The notes: generated by a model not told the origin, from the sequence alone. Shown: positions 1 to 9,135, numbered from the stretch's first letter. The stretch is 64,000 nucleotides of DNA from Longitalea luteola (GCF_017356035.1 NZ_JAFIQX010000002.1:372001-436000); one strand, 5' to 3'. Numbers and translations: made by a program.

Positions 1-144
1 CACTATGTGAAATCTAAACAGGGTGGTGGCAAACAGCAACCCGCAGCTAAGGCAGCACCTGCCGATTCAGCAGCCGCTGTAAAGGATCCGGGTACTGGCC
101 CCGGCACAGGCCCTCAATCAACTGCAGATACAACTAAAAAATAA
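1..144 (+). CDS. actE: C-terminal end of ActE-like cytochrome c subunit of alternative complex III (partial)
   Basis: The window opens inside a coding frame that runs 47 codons to a TAA at 142-144. The visible tail is rich in Ala, Pro, Lys, Gly and Thr, a low-complexity ending with no recognisable domain or heme motif. It is assigned only by position: it ends 34 bases before actF, and in Bacteroidota the mono-heme subunit ActE usually precedes ActF. The tail would lie on the periplasmic side. A different small Act subunit with an Ala/Pro-rich tail cannot be excluded, because the diagnostic part is outside the window. Confidence 0.6.
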   Translation, partial: HYVKSKQGGGKQQPAAKAAPADSAAAVKDPGTGPGTGPQSTADTTKK

Positions 145-178
145 CTGACACGAACACAGAACATATAAATTACTGATA

Positions 179-1402
179 ATGGCTATTAAAGAAGTTTTCG
201 CCATCCCCGCACGATACAGAACCTGGTCTTTGGCTTTGATGGGAGTCGGCATTTTATCTGTTATCATCGGTTTTTTCTTATATGGAACCGGTGAGCATCC
301 GGCAAGATTTTGGGCTACCATGTTACAGAACAGCGTTTTCTTTTTGCTGGTAACCAACGCTGCCATGTTTTTCCTTTGCGCCACTACCCTGGCTATGGGC
401 GGCTGGCAACTGACTTTCGGACGCGTTACAGAAGCCATTTCTGTTGCAGTTATTCCCTTAGGTATAATAGCCTTTATAGTATTAATATGCCTGGTGACCG
501 TTGACCCCCATATTTATCACTGGCTGCACCCGCACGGTGACAAGATACTGGAAGGCAAATCAGCCTTTTTGAATAAAGGATTTTACATCACCTGGACCCT
601 GCTCACCATTGGTTTGTGGATTGTGCTGGGTTACAAAATGCGCCAGTTATCACGTGAAACTGATAATGCGCCCCTGGGCGATCCCGAAGCTGGCCGCAGA
701 TACATCTTTAAAAATACCGTTTGGGCTGCCATCTTCATCGTATGGTTTGCATTGACAGTAATGTCCGTTACCCCCTGGTTCTGGTTAATGAGTATCGATG
801 CACACTGGTATTCTACCATGTACAGCTGGTACACTTTCGCCAGTACGTTCGTAAGCGGTATGTCGCTGATCACCCTGTTCGTGGTGTTCCTGAAAAATCA
901 GGGTTACCTCGAGTATGCCAACGAAGAGCATATCCATGACCTGGGTAAGTTCATGTTTGCCTTCTCTATCTTCTGGACATACCTGTGGTTTGCACAGTAC
1001 ATGCTTATCTGGTATGCAAACATTCCTGAAGAAACTGTTTACTTCAAATCACGTGTAACCAGCAAAAACCACAGCGGTCCGTACACTGGCCTCTACTGGT
1101 TGATGTTCTGTATAAACTTCCTGGCTCCTATATTGATATTAATGCGCCGGGGATCTAAAAGAAACTATACTACGGTTACGTTTATGGCAATCCTGATCAT
1201 ATTCGGTCACTGGTTGGATTTCTATCAAATGATCCATGCCAGCCTGTTCCCTGATCATGTTACCCTTAACCTGTTTGACTTTGGTGTGGCTGCCGGGTTT
1301 GTAGGTTTGATAATGTATGCAGTAGCAAACGCGTTAACAAAAGCGCCTTTGGTGCCCAAAAACCATCCGTTCATCAAAGAAAGTATTATCCATCATACCT
1401 AA
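179..1402 (+). CDS. actF: Alternative complex III quinol:cytochrome c oxidoreductase, membrane subunit ActF
   Basis: This is an integral membrane protein of 407 residues with about ten hydrophobic segments and short loops. The hydrophobic pattern, an early GTGEHPARFWATML stretch, a central HWYSTMYSWYTFAS segment and a late FGHWLDFYQMI segment fit ActF, the NrfD-like quinol-side subunit of alternative complex III that replaces the bc1 complex in many Bacteroidota. It binds menaquinol in the inner membrane and passes electrons through the Act complex to a cytochrome c or directly to the oxidase. It is followed within 75 bases by cytochrome oxidase subunit II, the usual ACIII-aa3 supercomplex gene order. 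The start at 179 is the first ATG after the upstream stop. Length is normal for the family. Confidence 0.9.
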   Translation: MAIKEVFAIPARYRTWSLALMGVGILSVIIGFFLYGTGEHPARFWATMLQNSVFFLLVTNAAMFFLCATTLAMGGWQLTFGRVTEAISVAVIPLGIIAFIVLICLVTVDPHIYHWLHPHGDKILEGKSAFLNKGFYITWTLLTIGLWIVLGYKMRQLSRETDNAPLGDPEAGRRYIFKNTVWAAIFIVWFALTVMSVTPWFWLMSIDAHWYSTMYSWYTFASTFVSGMSLITLFVVFLKNQGYLEYANEEHIHDLGKFMFAFSIFWTYLWFAQYMLIWYANIPEETVYFKSRVTSKNHSGPYTGLYWLMFCINFLAPILILMRRGSKRNYTTVTFMAILIIFGHWLDFYQMIHASLFPDHVTLNLFDFGVAAGFVGLIMYAVANALTKAPLVPKNHPFIKESIIHHT

Positions 1403-1474
1403 CAGGCAACTCGGGTATGATACTAAATAAAACAACGAACTTAGTTTCGATAGTATAAAAATTATTGAAAGATC

Positions 1475-2632
1475 ATGACAACTACCGGATTATTTTTGTT
1501 AGCTATTCTGGCGCTTGGGTTTCTGATTACATTTCAGATAGCCAAGGCGAGTGAGTATGTCTCTGTATTAAAAGGAGAAAAAAAGTCCTTCGAACAAAAT
1601 AACAAGATCAATGGATTCCTGATGGTAGTGTTCCTGGTGCTGGGTCTGATCGGGGTATGGTGGTGCAACAAAGCGTTGTATCATAAAACATTGATGCCCT
1701 ACCCATCAGCTTCCGAGCACGGTGAGAACATCGATACCATGCTGAAGATTACATTGCTCATTACCGGTATTGTGTTTTTCATTACGCAGATCTTATTGTT
1801 CTGGTTCGCTTATAAATACCAGTATAGCGATAAAAGAAGAGCATTCTATTATCCCCACAACAACAAACTCGAAGTTTTGTGGACAACCGTTCCTGCTATT
1901 GCACTGTGTACCCTGGTAGGTTTTGGTTTGTATTACTGGTTCAAAATAACCGGCGATGCGCCTGCTAACGCTATGCAGGTGGAAATTACCGGTCGTCAGT
2001 TCGGATGGATCTATCGCTACCCGGGCAAAGACAATGTATTTGGAAAGAAATATTTCCGGATGATCGATGAGGCTGATGGCAACATGCTGGGTCTTTTATG
2101 GAAGGATTCTACCATGCAAACACCCAATGGTGTTCAGAACCTGAAAGCCGACCCCACCGGTTTTGATGATATCATTCAAACATCGGCTATGTACCTGATC
2201 AAGGATCAGCCGGTGAAACTGATCATCAATTCACGCGATGTGATCCATGACGTGGGTCTGCCTCACTTCCGGATGAAAATGGATGCCGTTCCCGGTACGC
2301 CAACTACAATGTGGTTTACGCCTAAGTACACTACAGAGGAAATGAAAAAAATTACCAATAATCCCAATTTTGAATATGAAATTGCCTGCGATCAGATGTG
2401 TGGTAACGGTCACTATTCAATGAAGGGGCTTATTAAAGTAGTAACCCGCGATGAGTTTGTTTTATGGCGGGCCAAACAACAACCTGGTTACAAAGCGCCC
2501 ACAAAAGCGGGTGACCCTGCCCTCAATGCACCTGGTGCGCAACCTGCACCTGCTGCACAGCCGGCAGACACTACAGCAGCAGGCGCTGGTGTGGTAGTAC
2601 CCAAAGGAAATTTGGTAGCAGCACACAAATAG
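1475..2632 (+). CDS. coxB: Cytochrome c oxidase subunit II (CuA protein)
   Basis: The protein has 385 residues with an N-terminal hydrophobic segment and two further transmembrane helices near residues 45-65 and 90-115, followed by a periplasmic cupredoxin domain. The dinuclear CuA ligands are visible: His258 in RDVIHDVG, then Cys305, Cys309, His313 and Met316 in CDQMCGNGHYSM. It takes electrons from the ACIII/cytochrome c side and delivers them to subunit I. The last 45 residues are Ala/Pro-rich and hold no CxxCH motif, so this is not a heme-c-fused caa3 subunit. It lies between actF and subunit I in one operon. Confidence 0.95.
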   Translation: MTTTGLFLLAILALGFLITFQIAKASEYVSVLKGEKKSFEQNNKINGFLMVVFLVLGLIGVWWCNKALYHKTLMPYPSASEHGENIDTMLKITLLITGIVFFITQILLFWFAYKYQYSDKRRAFYYPHNNKLEVLWTTVPAIALCTLVGFGLYYWFKITGDAPANAMQVEITGRQFGWIYRYPGKDNVFGKKYFRMIDEADGNMLGLLWKDSTMQTPNGVQNLKADPTGFDDIIQTSAMYLIKDQPVKLIINSRDVIHDVGLPHFRMKMDAVPGTPTTMWFTPKYTTEEMKKITNNPNFEYEIACDQMCGNGHYSMKGLIKVVTRDEFVLWRAKQQPGYKAPTKAGDPALNAPGAQPAPAAQPADTTAAGAGVVVPKGNLVAAHK

Positions 2633-2678
2633 GTCAAATTCCGAAACAGATTAATTACGACTTACAAAAAAAGATACA

Positions 2679-4487
2679 ATGAGCCACGGTCACGCAGAAG
2701 TAATAACAACGCATGAAGTGCATCACGATGAGCATGGCGCGCATCATCACCATCAGTCGTTCATAACAAAATATATATTCAGCCAGGATCACAAGATCAT
2801 TGCAAAGCAATTTCTGATCACTGGTATGATCTGGGCGATCATCGGTGGTTTGATGTCGGTGCTGTTCCGCTTGCAATTAGGATATCCCGACCAGACTTTC
2901 CCCTGGCTGGAAGATATTCTGGGTAATTGGGCAAGAGGTGGTAAGATCACCCCTGAAAGTTATTATGCCCTGGTTACCATGCACGGTACCATCCTGGTGT
3001 TCTTCGTATTAACGGGTGGTTTGAGCGGTACTTTCGCCAACTTCCTCATTCCCCTGCAGTGCGGCGCCCGTGATATGGCTTCTCCCATGATGAACATGCT
3101 GTCGTACTGGTTCTTCTTCGGCGGTAGCATCGTCATGTTATCTTCCCTGTTCATTCAAACCGGTCCGTTCAGCGGTGGTTGGACTGCCTATCCGCCATTG
3201 AGCGCCCTGGGTGATGCTTCACCCGGTTCCAAAACCGGTATGGACCTGTGGATCACGGCTATGGCCATGTTCGTGGTATCTTCATTACTCGGTGGTTTGA
3301 ACTATGTTTCTACCGTATTGAACCTGCGTACCAAAGGTATGAGCATGACCCGTTTGCCTTTGACCATCTGGGCCCTGTTCTTTACCGCGGTGTTAGGTAT
3401 CTTATCTTTTCCTGTATTATTATCAGGTTTTATCCTGTTGCTGTTCGATCGTCACGCCGGCACCAGCTTCTACCTGTCAGATATTTATATTGCCGCTACC
3501 AACCAGGCATTACCTAATGAGGGCGGTAGCGCTATCCTGTACCAGCACTTGTTCTGGTTCCTGGGTCACCCCGAGGTGTACATCATCCTGTTGCCTGCGA
3601 TGGGTATGGCCTCTGAGATCTTATCAGTTAACGCGCGCAAACCGATCTTTGGTTATATGGCCATGGTGGGCTCCCTGTTCGCCATCACCATTCTTGCCTT
3701 CCTGGTTTGGGCGCACCACATGTTCGTAACCGGTTTGAACCCGTTCCTGGGCTCTGTATTCGTACTGCTGACCCTGCTGATCGCGGTACCTTCCGCCATC
3801 AAAGTGTTCAACTGGTTAACTACCATCTGGAAATCAAATATCAAGTTTACCCCGGGTATGCTGTTCGCGTTAGGTTTCGTGAGCCTGTTCATCTCTGGTG
3901 GTTTAACTGGTATCTTCCTCGGTAACTCAACACTGGATATTCACCTGCACGATACCTATTTCGTGATCGCGCACTTTCACATAGTAATGGGTGTGTCGGC
4001 CTTCTTCGGAATGTTCGCCGGTATTTACCACTGGTTCCCCAAAATGTATGGCCGTTTCATGAACAACACCATGGCCTACATCCACTTCTGGGGTACCCTG
4101 ATCGGCGCTTACCTGATCTTCTGGCCAATGCACTACGAAGGTCTGGCTGGTATGCCCCGCCGTTACCTCGATTACAGCAACTGGTCATCATTCAACCAGT
4201 TCGGTGAGCTGAACAAGTTCATCTCTACGGTGGCAATGATCGTGTTCGCGTTGCAGTTGCTGTTCGTGTTCAACTTCTTCTACTCAATCTGGAAAGGTAG
4301 AAAAGTGACCACCCTGAATCCTTGGGATGCTACCACCCTGGAGTGGACTACACCAATTCACCCCGGCCACGGTAACTGGGAAGGTGAAATACCTGAAGTT
4401 CATCGCTGGGCTTATGACTACAGTAAGGATGGACGCGATTTCATTCCGCAAACCGAGCCGATCGGTCCGAATGAATCCAAGCACTAA
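2679..4487 (+). CDS. ctaD: Cytochrome c oxidase subunit I
   Basis: This is the catalytic heme-copper subunit, 602 residues with about twelve membrane helices. Family marks are visible: the low-spin heme region VTMHGTILVFFV, the CuB and cross-linked Tyr region WFLGHPEVYIILLP, the histidine pair in VWAHHMFVTG, and HDTYFVIAHFHIVM carrying the heme a3 and heme a ligands. It reduces oxygen to water and pumps protons across the inner membrane. The His-rich N-terminus (residues 2-25) precedes the first helix and is probably cytoplasmic. It starts 46 bases after subunit II and is followed by cyoE. Confidence 0.96.
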   Translation: MSHGHAEVITTHEVHHDEHGAHHHHQSFITKYIFSQDHKIIAKQFLITGMIWAIIGGLMSVLFRLQLGYPDQTFPWLEDILGNWARGGKITPESYYALVTMHGTILVFFVLTGGLSGTFANFLIPLQCGARDMASPMMNMLSYWFFFGGSIVMLSSLFIQTGPFSGGWTAYPPLSALGDASPGSKTGMDLWITAMAMFVVSSLLGGLNYVSTVLNLRTKGMSMTRLPLTIWALFFTAVLGILSFPVLLSGFILLLFDRHAGTSFYLSDIYIAATNQALPNEGGSAILYQHLFWFLGHPEVYIILLPAMGMASEILSVNARKPIFGYMAMVGSLFAITILAFLVWAHHMFVTGLNPFLGSVFVLLTLLIAVPSAIKVFNWLTTIWKSNIKFTPGMLFALGFVSLFISGGLTGIFLGNSTLDIHLHDTYFVIAHFHIVMGVSAFFGMFAGIYHWFPKMYGRFMNNTMAYIHFWGTLIGAYLIFWPMHYEGLAGMPRRYLDYSNWSSFNQFGELNKFISTVAMIVFALQLLFVFNFFYSIWKGRKVTTLNPWDATTLEWTTPIHPGHGNWEGEIPEVHRWAYDYSKDGRDFIPQTEPIGPNESKH

Positions 4488-4525
4488 AGCGTGCTATGGA
4501 CGGACAGTGGTTTTGAATATCCGTT

Positions 4526-4553
4526 ATTGACCATTGACCAGTCACCATTGACC
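4526..4553. repeat. Heptad-phased array, 4 units (ATTSACC)
   Basis: Four units of seven bases sit back to back between ctaD and cyoE: ATTGACC, ATTGACC, AGTCACC, ATTGACC. The same words recur near 9.15 and 9.9 kb. No coding or promoter role is visible. Confidence 0.75.
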
Positions 4554-4573
4554 ACTTAAATTATTAACAATAG

Positions 4574-5476
4574 ATGCAGCAGATAACCGTGAAGCAACAG
4601 AGTTCTTTAAATATCGCCGGTAAGGTAAAGGATTATATGATGCTGATTAAGTTCAGCCTCAGCTTCATGGTCGTGTTCTCTGCTGTTATCAGTTACCTGC
4701 TGGCGCCGAAAATCGTAGAATACGACTGGCTGCACATCTGCCTGTTATTTATAGGCGGCCTGCTGGTTACCGGCAGTGCCAATGCCGTAAACCAGATCGT
4801 GGAGAAAGATACCGATGCCATGATGATGCGCACTTCCAAACGACCTGTGGCCGCCGGAAGAATGCAACCGGCTGAAGCCTGGGCATTTGCCGTTATCGCC
4901 GTTGCCGCCGGACTATTCATCCTGGGTTATTTCTTTAACTGGCTTTCTGCCGGGCTGGCCCTCTTCAGCTGGTTTGTGTATGCTTATATGTATACGCCGT
5001 TAAAGAAAGTAAGCGCAGTATCAGTACTGTTAGGTGCTGTACCAGGTGCTTTGCCCTGTTTAATTGGCTGGGCAGCAGGCCAGGATGAGTTAAGTGCAGG
5101 CGGTTGGGTGCTCTTTGCCATCCAGTTTTTCTGGCAATTCCCGCACTTCTGGGCAATAGCCTGGATTGCGCACAAAGATTACTCGAATGCCGGCTTTAAG
5201 CTGATGCCGTCTGTTGAAGGGCCCACAAAGTATTCGGCCATTCAATCGATCATTTACTCACTGGTATTGATACCGGTTGGTACATTGCCTTACCTGGTTG
5301 GTATGAGCGGCATGATCAGCTTCTGGATCGTATTGGCAGCTAACCTGCTGATGCTTTGGCAAAGTATCCGGTTGTATCGCGAAATGGAGAAAAAAGCGGC
5401 CCGCCGGGTAATGTTCACCAGCTATATTTATCTGCCGGTGGTTTTACTGGCGCTGTTGGCAGATAAACTGGGATAG
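4574..5476 (+). CDS. cyoE: Protoheme IX farnesyltransferase (heme O synthase)
   Basis: This is a UbiA-superfamily prenyltransferase of 300 residues with about eight membrane helices. The first Asp-rich prenyl-diphosphate/Mg site is visible as NQIVEKDTDAMMMRTSKRP around residues 75-93, the signature of the CyoE/CtaB/COX10 branch; a later loop has WIAHKDYSNAGFKLMP. It farnesylates heme B to heme O in the inner membrane, the first step towards heme A for the oxidase encoded on both sides of it. The second step, heme A synthase, is encoded about 48 kb away at 52566. Its location between subunits I and III is common in Bacteroidota. Confidence 0.95.
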   Translation: MQQITVKQQSSLNIAGKVKDYMMLIKFSLSFMVVFSAVISYLLAPKIVEYDWLHICLLFIGGLLVTGSANAVNQIVEKDTDAMMMRTSKRPVAAGRMQPAEAWAFAVIAVAAGLFILGYFFNWLSAGLALFSWFVYAYMYTPLKKVSAVSVLLGAVPGALPCLIGWAAGQDELSAGGWVLFAIQFFWQFPHFWAIAWIAHKDYSNAGFKLMPSVEGPTKYSAIQSIIYSLVLIPVGTLPYLVGMSGMISFWIVLAANLLMLWQSIRLYREMEKKAARRVMFTSYIYLPVVLLALLADKLG

Positions 5477-5481
5477 TTCTT

Positions 5482-5618
5482 AAGTTATTTGGTTATTAAG
5501 TTAATAAGTTAGAACAGGCGAGTTGAAGGCAGGAGGTGAGCGAAATGTAGTGAAGCACGAAGCAGGAGCGTTTGCCGTTTCACGTCTGCCGTTTGCCGGT
5601 CTGCGATTGCCGATTAAC
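5482..5618. repeat. Octad array followed by heptad array
   Basis: Positions 5482-5513 hold four 8-base units (AAGTTATT, TGGTTATT, AAGTTAAT, AAGTTAGA). After an unstructured stretch, 5570-5618 holds seven 7-base units (GTTTGCC, GTTTCAC, GTCTGCC, GTTTGCC, GGTCTGC, GATTGCC, GATTAAC). Both lie between cyoE and the first subunit III gene, within a cotranscribed region. Confidence 0.75.
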
Positions 5619-5648
5619 AATGACGAAACATAAAATTAAAAAACCGTG

Positions 5649-6218
5649 ATGACCGAAGCAGTGAGTACGCAACGAAAAAAAATACATCCCCACAAGTTCA
5701 CATTGTGGATAGGCATAGGCAGCATCATCATGATGTTTGCCGGTTTAACCAGTGCCTATATCGTAAAAGGTAGCATGGCAGGTTTCACCACCGTGCAAAT
5801 GCCGCAGATCTTTTATTATTCAACAGCTGTAATGTTGATCAGCAGCTTTACCATGCAATGGGCACTGAAATCGTTCAAAGAACGCGGTATGCAACAATAT
5901 CGCCGCCTGTTAACGGTGACCATGATCCTGGGATTGGCCTTTATCTGCATGCAGCTGATTGGGTTTTCGCAGTTGTGGGAAGCGGGCACCAAAATGAAAG
6001 GATCAACCGGCGCAGGCCAGTTCTTATATGTTATTTTCGGCTTGCACGCGGTGCACGTGTTGGGTGGCATCATTGCATTGATCGTGATGTTCATCAAAGC
6101 ATTCAGCGCGCGCATCAGGAATTACAATTCAATACCGGTAGAAGTAATGAGCACCTACTGGCATTTTGTTGACCTGTTATGGGTTTATTTGTTTGTGTTC
6201 TTTTTGTTTAAATTATAA
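5649..6218 (+). CDS. Cytochrome c oxidase subunit III-type protein, first copy
   Basis: This 189-residue membrane protein has about five helices and the COX3 C-terminal signature STYWHFVDLLWVYLF, preceded by FGLHAVHVLGG. It belongs to the heme-copper oxidase subunit III family, which stabilises subunit I and its proton uptake. At about 190 residues it is the short five-helix form. A GTG at 5646 is in frame one codon upstream; the ATG at 5649 is preferred. A second, clearly different subunit III follows 30 bases later. Having two is typical of Bacteroidota oxidase operons, where one copy may associate with the ACIII-oxidase supercomplex. Confidence 0.9.
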   Translation: MTEAVSTQRKKIHPHKFTLWIGIGSIIMMFAGLTSAYIVKGSMAGFTTVQMPQIFYYSTAVMLISSFTMQWALKSFKERGMQQYRRLLTVTMILGLAFICMQLIGFSQLWEAGTKMKGSTGAGQFLYVIFGLHAVHVLGGIIALIVMFIKAFSARIRNYNSIPVEVMSTYWHFVDLLWVYLFVFFLFKL

Positions 6219-6248
6219 TTGCAGAACTACTAATATTAAAATAGCAAC

Positions 6249-6923
6249 ATGGCACAAGTAGCAACGGCTAATCAAAGCATGTGGTCAGGAGGAAAGAGCC
6301 CATTTAAAGTGGAGTATGGAAAGCTGATGATGTGGTATTTTTTGATGAGTGATGCTTTTACTTTTGGCGCATTCTTGATTTCGTACGGTACCATCCGGTT
6401 TTCAGCCAACTCATGGCCCGACCCCAACCACGTGTTCAGGTCTTTCCCGATCATTGGCGAAATGAATATTCCGCTGGCTTTCGTAAGCTTGATGACCTTT
6501 ATTCTGATCATGAGTTCGGTAACCATGGTACTGGCTGTAGGCGCTGGCCATGAAATGGATAGAAAAGGCGTATTGAAATGGTTAGGCTGGACGATCCTCG
6601 GTGGTGCTGCTTTCCTGGGCTGTCAGGCATGGGAGTGGACGCACCTCTATCACCAGGGCGCCTGGTGGGGTTCTAATCCGTTCGTGAACATCGACGGTAC
6701 ACAAGCTTCTACCAACTTTACCAACTTCTTCTTTACCATCACCGGTTTCCACGGTTTCCACGTATTGTCTGGCGTAGTGATAAACATCATTATGTTCATC
6801 ATGACCTGGAAAGGGGTGTTCGACAGAAGAGGCCACTACCTGATGATCGAAAAGGCCGGTTTGTACTGGCACTTCGTTGACCTGGTATGGGTATTCGTAT
6901 TCACCTGTTTTTACCTGTTCTAG
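6249..6923 (+). CDS. ctaE: Cytochrome c oxidase subunit III, second copy
   Basis: This 224-residue protein is a fuller subunit III. It has an N-terminal soluble segment, about five helices, the ITGFHGFHVLSGV helix and the C-terminal LYWHFVDLVWVFVFTCFYLF signature. The GCQAWEWTHLYHQG segment is typical of the family. It differs widely from the preceding 189-residue copy outside the WHFVDL motif, so this is not a recent duplication. It is cotranscribed with the oxidase operon and is followed by subunit IV. Confidence 0.92.
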   Translation: MAQVATANQSMWSGGKSPFKVEYGKLMMWYFLMSDAFTFGAFLISYGTIRFSANSWPDPNHVFRSFPIIGEMNIPLAFVSLMTFILIMSSVTMVLAVGAGHEMDRKGVLKWLGWTILGGAAFLGCQAWEWTHLYHQGAWWGSNPFVNIDGTQASTNFTNFFFTITGFHGFHVLSGVVINIIMFIMTWKGVFDRRGHYLMIEKAGLYWHFVDLVWVFVFTCFYLF

Positions 6924-6988
6924 TTGATCGACTCAACTGCAGGACCGACATTGTAGATAGATTATTGATTTATATATAAATTGTGATT

Positions 6989-7456
6989 ATGGCAAACGCA
7001 CATTCAGCAGAACATCATCATGCTCACGACGAGCAGCATACTTTCGACAGAAAAGCCATCTGGAGAACCTTTCGCATACTTCTGTACATTACTATATTCG
7101 AGCTGATCCTGGCTATCGGATATTATTCAATGACTTTCTCAAATCCTGAGCTGGTAAAGTATTTACTGAATGGCGTATTTATCATACTTACACTGGCTAA
7201 GGCATTTTTCATCATTGCTGAGTTCATGCACTTACGTCATGAGATCAGGAATATGATCCTGACGATCTCTATTCCTGCCCTGCTGTTCATCTGGTTCATT
7301 ACCGCCTTTTTGTGGGATGGAAATTCATACAAAAACCTGCGTAATACCTACGACAGGCATTATTTGGATCACAGCAAAGAGAAAGCGCCTGCACCTAAAC
7401 CACACGGCCATGGTGAAGAGCATAAAGAAGCCCAGGAGCCTGGCAAATTGCATTAA
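6989..7456 (+). CDS. Cytochrome c oxidase subunit IV family protein (CtaF-like)
   Basis: This 155-residue protein has three hydrophobic helices in the middle, flanked by histidine-rich ends: HSAEHHHAHDEQH near the N-terminus and HGHGEEHKEAQE near the C-terminus. The helix pattern and the motif FFIIAEFMHLRHE fit the prokaryotic cytochrome C oxidase subunit IV family. The ATG at 6989 (MANAHSAEHH) is preferred to the in-frame GTG at 6983. It is the last gene of the operon: a strong terminator follows 28 bases later. The His clusters could bind metal, but that is inference. Confidence 0.88.
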   Translation: MANAHSAEHHHAHDEQHTFDRKAIWRTFRILLYITIFELILAIGYYSMTFSNPELVKYLLNGVFIILTLAKAFFIIAEFMHLRHEIRNMILTISIPALLFIWFITAFLWDGNSYKNLRNTYDRHYLDHSKEKAPAPKPHGHGEEHKEAQEPGKLH

Positions 7457-7484
7457 TCGACCTTACTGCTAAATGTGATATAAA

Positions 7485-7518
7485 AAAGAACCATCCCGGC
7501 GAGCCGGGATGGTTCTTT
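7485..7518 (+). terminator. Intrinsic terminator of the ACIII/oxidase operon
   Basis: A perfect 16-bp inverted repeat, AAAGAACCATCCCGGC at 7485-7500 and its complement at 7503-7518, has a T-rich end. It lies 28 bases after subunit IV and before the SCO1 gene, and marks the end of the respiratory operon. Confidence 0.92.
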
Positions 7519-7676
7519 GCTTTTTGCAAACCGGTTAATTGACAGGGTGTTATAAACCATCAGGCAAGACGGTTTGAGAAGCCTCAGATGGAAAATACAT
7601 AAATGTGTTATATTCAAATAAAAAGCTGCATGGCATTGCATCGTGCGGTAACTTTGCGCAGCAAAAGAAAAAGATC

Positions 7677-8489
7677 GTGAGTCAGAAAGCATTATTAGCC
7701 CTGTGTATAGCAATAATATTACCACTCCTCAGCTACTTTATTGTAAAAGGAGTAAGCCGCGACGCCATTCATATGCCGCCGCGGTATTACCCCGATGAGG
7801 TAATTGAAACGGTTAAGAACGGAAAAAAAGTAAGCGATACCATCTGGCACCAGGTGGCAGATATCAAATTGACAAACCAGTTGGGGCAATCCGTATCATT
7901 ACACGACCTGCGAGGTAAGATCGTGGTAGCCGACTACTTTTTCACCCATTGTCCTTCCATTTGTCCCTTTCTTACAAAAAATATGAAGGGCCTGCAAGAC
8001 GCCCTGAAAATGAAGGATGTTACCAAAAGAGTAGACACTTCATTCGTTCATTTTGTATCGTTCAGCGTGGATCCTGAACGGGATTCAGTAGCTGCACTGA
8101 AAAGATATGCCGATCATTTTGGCGTAAACCCTGATGTATGGTGGATGCTCACGGGTCCCAAAAAAGCCATCTACGACTTTGCGCTGAACGAGGTAAAGCT
8201 CGGTCTGCAGGATGGAGAAGGGGTTGATTCAAATTTTATTCATACCTCAAAATTTGTGGTGCTTGATAGAAAAGGCATTGTGAGAGGTTATTACGATGGA
8301 CTGGATACAGCTGCCTTATCACGGCTTGCAGAAGATATCACCCTGCTGATGCTGGAAAAAGACAAGACCGAATCTTCGCCGGTTTTGGCGCAGTTAAAAG
8401 GCCTGTGGCCTATTTATATTGCCGTGATTGTGGCTGTAGTATTGTTTGTATGGATCACCCGAAGACCTGCAAAAGAACCCAAATTATAA
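7677..8489 (+). CDS. SCO1/SenC family copper chaperone for cytochrome oxidase
   Basis: This protein inserts or reduces copper for the CuA site of subunit II. It has an N-terminal membrane anchor and a thioredoxin-like periplasmic domain with the copper ligands Cys92 and Cys96 in CPSIC and His189 in FIHTSKF. An extra C-terminal helix (WPIYIAVIVAVVLFVW) is typical of Bacteroidota members. The chosen start is the GTG at 7677, which gives MSQKALLALCIAII and 270 residues. A GTG at 7605 would add 24 residues, but the element TAACTTTG at 7649-7656 looks like a -7 box and would fall inside that longer frame. Downstream DUF420 follows 4 bases later. Confidence 0.9.
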   Translation: MSQKALLALCIAIILPLLSYFIVKGVSRDAIHMPPRYYPDEVIETVKNGKKVSDTIWHQVADIKLTNQLGQSVSLHDLRGKIVVADYFFTHCPSICPFLTKNMKGLQDALKMKDVTKRVDTSFVHFVSFSVDPERDSVAALKRYADHFGVNPDVWWMLTGPKKAIYDFALNEVKLGLQDGEGVDSNFIHTSKFVVLDRKGIVRGYYDGLDTAALSRLAEDITLLMLEKDKTESSPVLAQLKGLWPIYIAVIVAVVLFVWITRRPAKEPKL

Positions 8490-8493
8490 TAGT

Positions 8494-9075
8494 ATGCTTC
8501 CTCCTGTTCTGGCAAAAAACGATAAACAGGCCAACTGGCTGATCCTCGTATTTTCATTTGTGGTATTTGCTGCTGTGGTGCTGTTGAGCCGCATCAAGCT
8601 CGAAGTTGACCTGGGTTTCGATGTGCATGTGTTTGCGAAACTGAATGCGATCATCAATTCGCTCGTAAGCCTGTTGTTACTGGCGGGCTTAGTGGTGGTA
8701 AGGCAGAGAAAATACCTGCTGCATAAGCGCATTATGGTCTCAGCGTTGGTATTATCGGTTATTTTCCTGGTGTCCTACATCTGCCATCACTTACTGGCTG
8801 GTGATACCAGGTTTGGTGATATTGACCAGAATGGTGTGGTAACCGAAGCAGAAAAAGCATTGACCGGTGGTAAAAGAACGTTCTATTATATCATTCTTGG
8901 CACCCATATTCCTTTAGCGGGTATTATTCTTCCTTTCATATTATATACTGCTTACAGAGCGTTAACAGGCGAGTGGACGAAACACGTTAAACTGGCCCGT
9001 ATTACCTGGCCGGTTTGGTTATATGTTTCAGTAACCGGCGTGCTGGTGTATTTGATGATCAGTCCTTACTATTAA
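8494..9075 (+). CDS. DUF420 membrane protein with an inserted EF-hand-like loop
   Basis: This 193-residue protein has five membrane helices and the histidine-bearing segments SYICHHLLAG and ILGTHIPLAGIILPF typical of DUF420 (YozB-like) proteins, which sit next to SCO1 or oxidase genes and are thought to serve oxidase assembly. The loop between helices 3 and 4 holds GDIDQNGVVTEAEK, which matches the calcium-loop pattern DxDxNGxxxxxE (residues roughly 109-120). The start at 8494 is 4 bases after the SCO1 stop; an upstream in-frame ATG at 8446 would overlap SCO1 by 44 bases and is less likely. Confidence 0.85.
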   Translation: MLPPVLAKNDKQANWLILVFSFVVFAAVVLLSRIKLEVDLGFDVHVFAKLNAIINSLVSLLLLAGLVVVRQRKYLLHKRIMVSALVLSVIFLVSYICHHLLAGDTRFGDIDQNGVVTEAEKALTGGKRTFYYIILGTHIPLAGIILPFILYTAYRALTGEWTKHVKLARITWPVWLYVSVTGVLVYLMISPYY

Positions 9076-9135
9076 TGAACGGATTGTACCGGCAACCTGT
9101 TACTGAACCAGCAGCAGGCTGCATCCGTATTAGCC

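Noticed and set aside
5649-6923. Recent tandem duplication of subunit III
   Set aside because: The two proteins differ in length and share only family motifs; paired forms are standard in these operons.
179-7456. Many secondary open frames inside the respiratory operon
   Set aside because: They are shadows of the well-supported oxidase genes in other frames.
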